DNA of 16,486 nt from positions 1 through 16,486 of the forward strand of contig JAZKAS010000043.1 in the NCBI GenBank assembly GCA_040389005.1. Reading direction: 5' to 3'. The first letter of the stretch is position 1, and each line of letters begins with the position of its first letter. The notes below the pieces were generated by a model. The model was not told the DNA's origin and ran no database searches. It worked only from the letters and a program-made list of their open reading frames with translations. Source of the stretch: JAGOUN01 sp040389005 (lineage in GTDB: Bacteria > Pseudomonadota > Gammaproteobacteria > JAGOUN01). The position numbers were made by a program, and so were the translations under genes. Shown piece after piece: positions 7,951 through 14,684 of this stretch.

Positions 7951-8797
7951 TTAAAACAGCACATCCTTTTGAGGAATATTTTCATAGTNNNNNNNNNNCA
8001 TCAATGTCAGGTGCGCGTGAAGTTCTTAATTTTTCCAATCCTTTAAAATCCCACAATTTTTTATCCATCAATTGACTCGGTTGTACACTTTGGAGTGCGT
8101 GTAACATATTGCTTCCCACTTTGGGGTTTTCTTCGCAGAGTTGGTCTATCAATTTGGTGACACGTTTGCGCACAAGCTTTTCTTGTGATCCACAGAGTGT
8201 GCACGGAATAATCGGAAACTGCTGTTCTTTCATGTATTGAATAATATCTTTTTCTTGGCAATAAGCGAGTGGGCGAATAACGATGTGATCTTTGCTGTCG
8301 GTGAGTAATTTAGGCGGCATTGATTTAATTTCGCCGCTATATAAAATCGACATGAGTAACGTGCGAATCATATCATCACGATGATGACCCAATGCAATTT
8401 TAGTGAAGCCGTGTTTAGATGCATATGAATAAATAATGCCACGACGTAATCGTGAGCACAGCGAACAATAGGTTTTACCTTCAGGAATTTTTTCTTTGAC
8501 AATACTATACGTATCTTCGGTTAGAATTTCGTAAGGAATTTTACGCTTTTCAAGCCACGCGCGCATATCGGCATCGCCCCAACCGGGTTGTGCTTGATCA
8601 AGTGTGAATGCTTGTAATTCAAATTTATAATTCGAACTCACACGCATCATGTTCAGTAATGACAGCATAGTATAGGAATCTTTGCCGCCAGAAAGACACA
8701 CCAGTACTTTATCGCCGGTTTGTATCATGTTGAAATCAGCAACTGCTTTTGTTGTGTAATGCAGTAATTTTTTTTCTATTGTTGAATCAGATCTCAT
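7951..8797 (-). CDS. ttcA: tRNA 2-thiocytidine(32) synthetase TtcA, C-terminus broken by an assembly gap
   Basis: Iron-sulfur PP-loop enzyme that thiolates cytidine-32 in some tRNAs, acting in the cytoplasm. Seen: PP-loop SGGKDS (36-41), CSLCSRLRRG (C111, C114), GHHRDD (137-142), MPPKLL, VIRPLAY and IIPCTLCGSQE (C202). The three cysteines match those that hold the 4Fe-4S cluster in TtcA. The start is the ATG at 8797, overlapping the stop of the rhomboid gene (TAATG) with an AGGAG site upstream. The frame also runs further upstream, but that part reads through the rhomboid gene. After SRAPDID the sequence enters ten N (7989-7998). As written the frame would stop at 7982. If the gap length is different, a frame ending ENIPQKDVLF and TAA at 7951-7953 is more natural because a hairpin follows. 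The end coordinate is therefore provisional. Confidence 0.93.
7989..7998. other. Assembly gap (10 N) in the 3' end of ttcA
   Basis: A second placeholder of exactly ten N. It hides the last residues of TtcA and makes its stop codon uncertain. Confidence 0.95.
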
Positions 8798-9393
8798 TAG
8801 GCAGCAACTCCTGAAAGAAAATAAGTAGGAAGATGTGCATAACTCACTAAGAGTCCTGAAAGAAAACCAAATACATGACTTTCCCAAGAAGTGCCCGCTT
8901 TAGGCATCAAGCTTGCAAATAATCCGGCAAAATAATAAAAGCAAAAAATTGCGAGTAGCACGGTAATAATGGAAGGAAACATAATGGCATTCACAATCAG
9001 ATAGCCCCAATACCCCATAATCACGCCACTTGCGCCGACATGCAGTGAATGCCGACCCAGCAACCATACGCAAAACCCACTTATAACCATAATTAACACA
9101 GTCACCACAATAAAATTAGGTAACCCCGTCAGTAAAACAAGATTCATCAGTAAAAAAAGCGGAATGGAATTAAATAACAAATGGCTGAAACTGCCATGTA
9201 AAAAGGGCGCGAACAAAATTCCTAACAAACCCGATCCGGTTCTGGGCAGAATACCAAAGGCATTTAAACGATATCCTAAAACAGCATTAATGCATTGAAT
9301 CACCCAAAGGGCAGCGATGATCGTTAGCACATAATGCATATTAAATTGTGCGACACCGACCAGCCAGGATAATTTTTGTCCAACATCTGCCAT
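8797..9393 (-). CDS. Rhomboid-family intramembrane serine protease
   Basis: Six-helix membrane protein of 198 aa that would cleave transmembrane substrates within the inner membrane. Rhomboid hallmarks are visible: HGSFSHLLFN (66-75) with the HxxxN-type motif in TM2, the catalytic Ser in GASG (S122) in TM4, and the catalytic His in SWESHVFGFLSGLL (H173) in TM6. The length fits a minimal bacterial rhomboid without the extra cytoplasmic domain of GlpG. The start ATG at 9393 has GAGGT about 7 nt upstream. It precedes ttcA in the same direction with a 1-base stop/start overlap, so the two are almost certainly co-translated. A functional link to tRNA thiolation is not evident. Its substrate is unknown. 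Confidence 0.92.
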   Translation of the reverse strand: MADVGQKLSWLVGVAQFNMHYVLTIIAALWVIQCINAVLGYRLNAFGILPRTGSGLLGILFAPFLHGSFSHLLFNSIPLFLLMNLVLLTGLPNFIVVTVLIMVISGFCVWLLGRHSLHVGASGVIMGYWGYLIVNAIMFPSIITVLLAIFCFYYFAGLFASLMPKAGTSWESHVFGFLSGLLVSYAHLPTYFLSGVAA

Positions 9394-9451
9394 TAATGAC
9401 CTCTTAAAGTGAATTTATTGCGCGAGAATAGCGTATTTCTCTTAAAAAATC

Positions 9452-9490
9452 TTCCATTTTGACTTTTTTTAAGGCTAGAATGCGTTATGT
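9452..9490 (+). promoter_or_regulatory. Probable dksA promoter region
   Basis: The region upstream of dksA has TAGAAT at 9476-9481 followed by GCG, a -10 with a GC-rich discriminator. An 18-nt spacer leads back to a poor -35 (TTCCAT, 9452-9457). A tempting TTGACT at 9459-9464 is only 11 nt from that -10. Some promoter must lie here because the neighbouring gene is divergent, but the exact hexamers are uncertain. Confidence 0.3.
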
Positions 9491-9527
9491 TCACAGGAAG
9501 TGAAGATTCATAATAAGGAGACCCGCT

Positions 9528-9959
9528 ATGAGTACGTTTGTCGATGTTGCTGTTTCATTTGTTCCCTATGCCATTCGTCATAATGAAGAGTATATGAATG
9601 ATGCACAACGCGCTCATTTTCGTTCTATTTTAGAAACCTGGAGAAAAAATCTTCTTGAAGAAGCCAGCGTCACTCTTGAAAACATGCGCCGAACAAAAGA
9701 TGGTCTTGCTGATGAAGTGGATCTTGCCGCGTATGAAGAAAACTTTCGTTTAGTTTTGCGTGCACGCGATCGCGAATTAAAGCTCATTAAAAAAATTGAT
9801 TTTTCTATTGAAGCGCTTAAAGAAGGTGACTATGGCTATTGCGATGATTGTGGTACTGATATTGGAATTGCACGCTTAGAAGCAAGACCGACTGCGACAA
9901 AATGCGTAGAATGTAAAACTATTGCAGAATTAAAAGAAAAGCAATTAATCAACGCTTAA
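9528..9959 (+). CDS. dksA: RNA polymerase-binding transcription factor DksA
   Basis: Full-length DksA of 143 aa, which binds the RNA polymerase secondary channel and works with ppGpp to tune rRNA, tRNA and amino-acid promoters. EEYMNDAQRAHFRSILETWR (20-39) starts the coiled coil. The tip has D62, D65 and A67 (DEVDLA), matching the conserved DxxDxA tip motif needed for activity. The zinc finger is the four-cysteine type: C104, C107, C125, C128 in YCDDCG and KCVEC. It ends with the family-typical KTIAELKEKQL. The start ATG at 9528 follows AAGGAGA. It is divergent from the rhomboid-ttcA operon and convergent with the ZIP gene. The rRNA-type promoter at the right end of this window is the kind of target DksA would act on (inference). 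Confidence 0.97.
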   Translation: MSTFVDVAVSFVPYAIRHNEEYMNDAQRAHFRSILETWRKNLLEEASVTLENMRRTKDGLADEVDLAAYEENFRLVLRARDRELKLIKKIDFSIEALKEGDYGYCDDCGTDIGIARLEARPTATKCVECKTIAELKEKQLINA

Positions 9960-9973
9960 CTCATCGCCTTTCA

Positions 9974-10018
9974 CTCTGTGGCGTTGTTGCATGTTTGTCT
10001 TGCTGCTCAGCCACAGAG
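9974..10018. terminator. Hairpin between convergent dksA and ZIP genes
   Basis: CTCTGTGGC (9974-9982) and GCCACAGAG (10010-10018) form a perfect 9-bp stem around a 27-nt loop. It sits in the 76-bp gap between two convergent genes, where a bidirectional terminator is expected. Neither side has a T-tract, and the loop is long for an intrinsic terminator, so the mechanism is uncertain. Confidence 0.5.
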
Positions 10019-10035
10019 CGAAATTTATCGAGTTA

Positions 10036-10839
10036 TCAAGCCCAAATCGCAACGATTGCCATTAATGCAAATCCAATAATAACGAACGTATATTGCTTTA
10101 GGTTACAGCAATGCTGCACCATAACGGCTCGGGATAATCCGTGTAGTGTGCCTAAATATAAAAACGTTCCGGCAGCCAGCGCAAGAAATGTAGGGCCTAA
10201 TAAAGGCAGTTGCGGTATATTTTCACTGACATAATCTCCCAAAAGAACGCCCGCGGGAGCGACTAAAGCAAATAGCAGAAAATAAATGATTGCCATTTTT
10301 GAAGAAAGCGCACTTTTAGTCAGTTGAATCGCGAGAGCAAAACTTTCCGCCCATTTGTGCGCAAAAATAGCGAGAGCTAACATAAAAATAATTGAAAAAT
10401 CTTGTGATAAGCCCAATGCTGTACTTTCCAGAAAAGCATGTAATGAAAGCATTGCAAACGCAATCAACGCAAACGATTTTCCATGCGAGCAACAGCCGTG
10501 CCCTTGTTGATGTTCGCTAACATTTTGTTCATGCGCCGATTGGAATTGATAATAATCACGCCCTAAATGTTCTAGCCATAATAAAAATAAAAACATGCCG
10601 CCGGCGATTAAAGCGGCGATCGGATAGGCTAGGCCTGCACTCGCAAATCCTTCAGCGGCATCTGGCAGCATGTGCAATAGCCCCACGCCCAGAAAAACAC
10701 CACAGGCGAGTGCTTCGCCACTCGGAAAATTGGTGCTTATCGGTGCTTTAATGCGCTTAATAAAAGGCAACCACCCAGCGCCTAGCGTTACGATAAAAAG
10801 TAATACAGCGGCAAGCAATTTGAATGTGAAGAAACTCAT
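10036..10839 (-). CDS. ZIP-family divalent metal transporter
   Basis: Inner-membrane importer of 267 aa, most likely for zinc or related divalent cations. About eight hydrophobic segments are visible. TM4 carries SLHAFLESTALGL (H134, E138) and TM5 carries AHKWAESFAL (H161, K162, E165), which are the paired metal-site motifs of ZIP proteins. A His/Cys-rich cytoplasmic-type loop (about 103-120: H103, H110, H114, C116, C117, H119) lies between TM3 and TM4 and is a likely metal-sensing or delivery loop. The start ATG at 10839 has AGGGA upstream. It is divergent from the antiporter gene, and no Zur-type operator could be recognised. Metal specificity cannot be decided from the sequence. Confidence 0.9.
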   Translation of the reverse strand: MSFFTFKLLAAVLLFIVTLGAGWLPFIKRIKAPISTNFPSGEALACGVFLGVGLLHMLPDAAEGFASAGLAYPIAALIAGGMFLFLLWLEHLGRDYYQFQSAHEQNVSEHQQGHGCCSHGKSFALIAFAMLSLHAFLESTALGLSQDFSIIFMLALAIFAHKWAESFALAIQLTKSALSSKMAIIYFLLFALVAPAGVLLGDYVSENIPQLPLLGPTFLALAAGTFLYLGTLHGLSRAVMVQHCCNLKQYTFVIIGFALMAIVAIWA

Positions 10840-10974
10840 GATAGCTAGTTCCCTGGAGTGATGTGGGCAGGCATCATACAGAAGTTTTTCCGAGCGTGCA
10901 AAGAATCATTGCATCCCAATAGAATATACCTCAAAATCGCTCTTTACTTTACTTGCGTAAACCTTGGACATATT

Positions 10975-12378
10975 ATGCAGCTCAGTCAGCCTGTTAAAAC
11001 ATTGGGGTTATTCTTATTAGTAATGCTGATTGCAGGCTCAATTGATAGTGTTCGTAATTTACCTGCCGCAGCATTATTTGGTTCTTCCTTAGTTTTTTAT
11101 TTTATTTTCTCAGCGATTGTTTTTTTAATTCCAGCTGGATTGGTTTCTGCGGAACTTTCTTCGACGTGGACGGAACAAGGGGGTATTTACGATTGGGTGC
11201 GTATGGCCTTTGGAGAGAAAGTGGCGCTGATTGCGATTTGGTTACAATGGATTAATACGCTTGTTTGGTTTCCAACAATTTTATCATTCATAGCAGGAGC
11301 GATGGCGTTTTTAATTGATCCACATTTAGCCGAACACAAAGGTTATTTAGTGATGGTGATTTTAGTGATCTTTTGGGGGCTTACTTTTTTTAATTTTAGA
11401 GGATTGCATTCTTCAGCAAAATTTGCAGGTATCTGCGGTTTAATTGGCATGATTCTTCCGATGGCCATTTTGATTGGATTAGGTATTGTCTGGATGCTAC
11501 AAGGAAAACCGCTGCAAATCTCTTTTACTATGCAAAGTATGTTGCCACATTTTGATAGTACGAATAGTTGGATTTCATTGACGGCAATTATGACATCATT
11601 TTTAGGCATGGAATTAGCCACCGTGCATGTGCGAAACGTTATTAACGCACAAACAATATTTCCACGTGCGCTGATTATTTCTGTGGTTTTCATTCTCTTC
11701 ACGATGATTTTTGGATCACTTGCAATAGCGGTAGTTTTACCTCATGACCAAATTAGTTTAGTCGATGGTGTGTTGCGCGCATTTCAAGGGTTTTTAGGCA
11801 ATTATCATATGAAACTGCTGGTTCCTATTTTAACTTTGCTTTTATTGATTGGCGCATTAGGTAGCATGATTAATTGGATTATTTCCCCCGCAAAAGGCAT
11901 GTTACGTGCAGCACAACACGGGTATTTGCCGCCGTTTTTTGCAAAAGAAAATGCCCGCGGTGTTCCTGTGCGCATGTTGTTGTTGCAAGCAGTGATTGTG
12001 ACGCTCGTATGTTTAGCGTTCTTACTCATGCCAAGTGTCAATGGATCTTATTGGTTGCTTACATCGCTGAGTACACAACTCTATATGATTATGTATCTAT
12101 TTATGTTTGTCGCCGCAGTGCGATTACGTTATAAATACAAATTACAACCACGACCTTTTAAAGTTCCAGGTGGAAAATTTGGTATGTGGCTCACTGTATT
12201 ACTTGGCTTGTTTGGTTGTATCATTACCTTGATCGTTGGCTTTTTTCCGCCAGACACCATTGATGTTGGTGGGAAAATTCATTATGAAATAATTTTTTCA
12301 GCGGGCATTGTAGCGATGATTCTTCCCGTTATTTTTTTATATGGATACAAGCGAATACAGAGTCAAAAAATAACTTAA
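10975..12378 (+). CDS. APC-superfamily amino acid antiporter, glutamate/GABA antiporter (GadC) type
   Basis: Twelve-helix amino acid transporter of 467 aa. Family traits shared with GadC are AELSSTWTEQGGIYDWV in TM2-3, LAIAVVLPHDQISLVDGV, SWIISP-like NWIISPAKGMLRAAQ, FKVPGGK and FFPPDTI near the end. GadC exchanges external glutamate for internal GABA in acid resistance, but related members use other amino acids, so the substrate is open. The frame is open from GTG 10858, yet the first 39 residues do not look like the family. ATG at 10975, giving MQLSQPVKTLGLFLL, is the better start although its ribosome site is weak. The protein stops soon after TM12 and lacks the C-terminal plug of about 40 residues found in E. 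coli GadC. No decarboxylase gene is nearby. The photolyase gene follows 15 bp later. Confidence 0.86.
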   Translation: MQLSQPVKTLGLFLLVMLIAGSIDSVRNLPAAALFGSSLVFYFIFSAIVFLIPAGLVSAELSSTWTEQGGIYDWVRMAFGEKVALIAIWLQWINTLVWFPTILSFIAGAMAFLIDPHLAEHKGYLVMVILVIFWGLTFFNFRGLHSSAKFAGICGLIGMILPMAILIGLGIVWMLQGKPLQISFTMQSMLPHFDSTNSWISLTAIMTSFLGMELATVHVRNVINAQTIFPRALIISVVFILFTMIFGSLAIAVVLPHDQISLVDGVLRAFQGFLGNYHMKLLVPILTLLLLIGALGSMINWIISPAKGMLRAAQHGYLPPFFAKENARGVPVRMLLLQAVIVTLVCLAFLLMPSVNGSYWLLTSLSTQLYMIMYLFMFVAAVRLRYKYKLQPRPFKVPGGKFGMWLTVLLGLFGCIITLIVGFFPPDTIDVGGKIHYEIIFSAGIVAMILPVIFLYGYKRIQSQKIT

Positions 12379-12393
12379 AGGTTAGATAATACT

Positions 12394-13845
12394 ATGTCCT
12401 GTGGATTGATGTGGTTTCGTGAAGATTTGCGTGTTGAAGATAATACTGCATTATCAGCCGCGCGTGATGCGCATGACAAAATTTTAGCTGTTTATGTGAT
12501 TGATCATGCGATGTGGCAATTGCATGATATCGCTTCATGTCGTGTTGCCTTTATTTTACGAAATCTTGCTGCTTTAAAAGAAGCGCTAAATAAAAAAAAT
12601 ATTGAATTATTAGTCATTGAAATTGGCGGTTTTCAGCAGTTAGTTCAAGTGTTTCATGATTTAATCGATAAATGCCAAATAACGGAATTATATTTCAACG
12701 AACAATATGAATTAAATGAAGCTAGAAGAGATGCGCGAATAAAAAAAGAATTGCCTATTTCGGTGAATAGTTTTATGGATCAATGTATTTTTCATCCACA
12801 GGCAATATTAACACAAAGCAACACTCCTTATACGATTTTCACTCCTTACAAACGAAATTTTTTACAACGCATTTCAGGCTCTATTAATGTTTTTCCGTTA
12901 AGCTCTATTGAAAAGTGCGAGCAATTTTCGTTTGACGATTCTCTAGTGTCACACTGGAAAAAGAAAAAAATTATTTTTCATCTTACAGTGCCAGTGAAAT
13001 TGGGAAGCTATCACTCTGATGTTCCTAGCGAATACTGGCCCGGTGGTGAAGTTTATGCACATAAGCGTTTGCAGCATTTTGTAGAAGAAAAAATTAATGA
13101 TTATCAAGACAGGCGTGATTTTCCTTCGTTAAAAGCGACCAGCAAGTTATCGGCTTATTTAGCTTGTGGCGTTCTTTCTTCGCGACAATGTTTTTCTGCA
13201 GTGATGAATGAAAATGGCGGTAGATTGTACGGTATCAAAGAAGGTATCGCGACGTGGGTTAGTGAGCTTATTTGGCGAGAATTTTATAAACAAATTTTAT
13301 TTAATTTCCCCCATGTTTCTATGAATCAAGCATTTAAACAACAGACAGAATCGTGGCCATGGCGACATGATTCTGCTGTATTTAACGCATGGGCAGAAGG
13401 GAAAACGGGTTATCCTTTGATTGATGCCGCAATGCGACAACTGCACCAAACCGGTTGGATGCATAATCGCTTACGTATGGTCGTTGCTATGTTTTTAACT
13501 AAAGATTGTTTTATCGATTGGCGCTGGGGCGAGAAATTTTTTATGCAGCATTTAATCGACGGTGATTTGGCGGCAAATAATGGTGGTTGGCAATGGGCGG
13601 CTTCGACCGGATGTGATGCGGTGCCTTATTTTAGGGTATTTAATCCTGTTCGACAAAGCGAGCGTTTTGATTCAGAGGGCACATTTATTAAAACCTATTG
13701 CCCCGAATTAAAAGAGGTTCCGATTAAACAATTGCATGATCCGTTTAAATTACCTGCGGGGTTGGATTATCCCAAACCGGTGGTTGATTATAGAAATACG
13801 CGACGGTTAATAGCGGCGTTGATTCCAAAAATTGTTAGTAACTAG
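12394..13845 (+). CDS. phrB: Deoxyribodipyrimidine photolyase (class I cryptochrome/photolyase family)
   Basis: Light-driven repair enzyme of 483 aa that splits UV-induced cyclobutane pyrimidine dimers. The N-terminal alpha/beta antenna domain starts LMWFREDLRVEDNTAL. The C-terminal FAD domain has ELIWREFYKQIL, GYPLIDAAMRQL, TGWMHNRLRM, DGDLAANNGGWQWAASTG and YFRVFNP. The electron-transfer tryptophan triad is intact: W323, W376 and W399 align with E. coli W306, W359 and W382. This supports a working CPD photolyase rather than a 6-4 enzyme or cryptochrome, though the antenna cofactor (folate or other) is not certain. It starts 15 bp after the antiporter stop with AAAGG upstream, so the two genes probably share a transcript. 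No hairpin terminator was seen after it. Confidence 0.95.
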   Translation: MSCGLMWFREDLRVEDNTALSAARDAHDKILAVYVIDHAMWQLHDIASCRVAFILRNLAALKEALNKKNIELLVIEIGGFQQLVQVFHDLIDKCQITELYFNEQYELNEARRDARIKKELPISVNSFMDQCIFHPQAILTQSNTPYTIFTPYKRNFLQRISGSINVFPLSSIEKCEQFSFDDSLVSHWKKKKIIFHLTVPVKLGSYHSDVPSEYWPGGEVYAHKRLQHFVEEKINDYQDRRDFPSLKATSKLSAYLACGVLSSRQCFSAVMNENGGRLYGIKEGIATWVSELIWREFYKQILFNFPHVSMNQAFKQQTESWPWRHDSAVFNAWAEGKTGYPLIDAAMRQLHQTGWMHNRLRMVVAMFLTKDCFIDWRWGEKFFMQHLIDGDLAANNGGWQWAASTGCDAVPYFRVFNPVRQSERFDSEGTFIKTYCPELKEVPIKQLHDPFKLPAGLDYPKPVVDYRNTRRLIAALIPKIVSN

Positions 13846-13956
13846 CGACCATCATTTTAAAATTAAGCAATAGTGACATTCGATACACATATAAGCAAAA
13901 CCCGCAGCAAAGTTCGTAATTTCAACTCTCGCATTAATAATAATAGATATATGTGT

Positions 13957-13984
13957 TTGTTATTTAAACATTATATGCTATTAT
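13957..13984 (+). promoter_or_regulatory. Candidate promoter of the XRE regulator cluster
   Basis: TTGTTA (13957-13962) and TATTAT (13979-13984) are separated by 16 nt in a very AT-rich stretch of the 238-bp gap after the photolyase gene. Transcription would begin near 13991 and give a leader of about 90 nt that contains the AAT repeat and the TTCGCGTGGT direct repeat. Confidence 0.4.
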
Positions 13985-13999
13985 ATTGAACACTTTCTG

Positions 14000-14014
14000 A
14001 ATAATAATAATAAT
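14000..14014. repeat. (AAT)5 microsatellite in the leader of the XRE cluster
   Basis: Five perfect AAT units in the non-coding leader of the regulator cluster. A shorter TAATAATAAT tract lies at 13935-13944. The rest of 13846-13956 holds no recognisable gene, only a distant 9-bp inverted pair (ACACATATA 13885-13893 and TATATGTGT 13948-13956). Confidence 0.6.
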
Positions 14015-14023
14015 GATCGATGT

Positions 14024-14048
14024 TTCGCGTGGTGATCCTTCGCGTGGT
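14024..14048. promoter_or_regulatory. 10-bp direct repeat TTCGCGTGGT x2, candidate operator
   Basis: TTCGCGTGGT occurs at 14024-14033 and again at 14039-14048, a 15-bp period in otherwise AT-rich DNA. It lies between the candidate promoter and the first XRE gene. Tandem sites placed this way are typical of autoregulation by small HTH repressors, but binding is inferred from position alone. Confidence 0.4.
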
Positions 14049-14083
14049 TTATTAAAAAGCATTGATTTAAAGTGCCGGGTATT

Positions 14084-14329
14084 ATGCGTATAAAACAAAA
14101 AGAACTCATCGCTATTGGGCAGCGTATCCGTACAGTCCGAGAAGAACAAGGCTTTTCTCAAGAAGACTTTGCTGAATATGTTGGCATATCTCGTAGCCAT
14201 TACGGTTGCATTGAGCGTGGACAATTTGCCGTATCACTTCCCAGGCTCATTGATATAGCGATTGCACTCAATATTGAGATTGCTGTGCTATTCCCAAGTA
14301 TAGCTGAGTTAAAAAAAATACGGGAATGA
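14084..14329 (+). CDS. XRE-family helix-turn-helix regulator, first of a tandem pair
   Basis: Small DNA-binding protein of 81 aa made of a single Cro/C1-type HTH domain. IGQRIRTVREEQGFSQEDFAEYVGISRSHYGCIERGQ shows the usual pattern: helix 1, then the FSQEDFAEYVGIS turn, then the recognition helix ending in IERG. No effector or dimerisation domain follows the ~65-residue HTH fold. Start choice is unclear: GTG at 14072 adds MPGI, while ATG at 14084 gives MRIKQKE, and neither has a good ribosome site. It is clearly similar to the next gene along its length, implying duplication. Its target may be the direct repeat upstream (inference). Confidence 0.8.
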   Translation: MRIKQKELIAIGQRIRTVREEQGFSQEDFAEYVGISRSHYGCIERGQFAVSLPRLIDIAIALNIEIAVLFPSIAELKKIRE

Positions 14330-14335
14330 CCCGAG

Positions 14336-14590
14336 ATGAAAAATAAAGCCGATTTTTTAACACAGCTAGCCCTTAATATTCGTGAGCAACGAAAATTACA
14401 GCTTTTCAGCCAAGATAGTTTTGCAAAACACCTTAAAATTGCTAGGCGCAATTACTGTGATATTGAAGCTGGCAAGATCAATCCTTCAATTTTACTTCTA
14501 ATGAAAATCGCTCTTGGCCTTAATGTTTCACTTGTTACGTTAATTCCCGAGGGGTTTTCGTTACACGAGCTTAAAGATGCTGCCGATTAA
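14336..14590 (+). CDS. XRE-family helix-turn-helix regulator, second of a tandem pair
   Basis: Protein of 84 aa with one Cro/C1-type HTH: IREQRKLQLFSQDSFAKHLKIARRNYCDIEAGKINPSILLLMKIALGLNVSL. It aligns without gaps to the preceding protein through the HTH core (RxxREEQGFSQEDFAEY against REQRKLQLFSQDSFAKH, and IAIALNIEIAVLFPS against IALGLNVSLVTLIPE), so the pair are diverged paralogues. The recognition helices differ (GISRSHYG against KIARRNYC), so they should read different DNA sites. The ATG is 6 bp after the first gene's stop, and a small CGGG/CCCG hairpin spans that stop. No clear ribosome site is present, so translation probably depends on the upstream gene. Confidence 0.8.
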   Translation: MKNKADFLTQLALNIREQRKLQLFSQDSFAKHLKIARRNYCDIEAGKINPSILLLMKIALGLNVSLVTLIPEGFSLHELKDAAD

Positions 14591-14606
14591 GCGCCATTAA
14601 AATTTA

Positions 14607-14622
14607 AACCCCTTAAGGGGTT
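14607..14622. promoter_or_regulatory. Perfect 16-bp palindrome between the XRE pair and the Hfq-like gene
   Basis: AACCCCTTAAGGGGTT is its own reverse complement. It lies 17 bp after the second XRE stop and about 60 bp before the Hfq-like start. As RNA it could form a 6-bp hairpin with a 4-nt loop, but no T-tract follows, so it is a weak terminator. As DNA it could be a two-fold operator for an HTH dimer. Both readings are inference. Confidence 0.45.
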
Positions 14623-14684
14623 ACCTCTTGATATTATTGTGATACATTGTGTTTTCTGTGAAAGGAGAAATTTTTGGAGTTAAG

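Noticed and set aside
8798..8887. N-terminal extension of TtcA beginning at 8887
   Set aside because: These 30 residues are antisense-free but are the rhomboid gene read in another frame. The coupled ATG at 8797 with AGGAG starts exactly where TtcA homology begins.
9459..9464. TTGACT as the -35 of dksA
   Set aside because: It lies only 11 nt from the plausible -10 TAGAAT, and pairing with later AT stretches needs spacers near 20 nt with poor hexamers.
10858..10974. 39-residue N-terminal extension of the antiporter
   Set aside because: It does not resemble APC N-termini and contains no plausible function. It is more likely the shared promoter region with the ZIP gene.
13885..13956. Distant inverted pair ACACATATA / TATATGTGT
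   Set aside because: Nine bases of A/T-rich sequence 54 bp apart can easily arise by chance in this AT-rich gap.
13964..14224. Minus-strand open frame over the XRE region
   Set aside because: It is antisense to a clear HTH gene, full of repeats of Ile from the AAT tract, and has no family resemblance.
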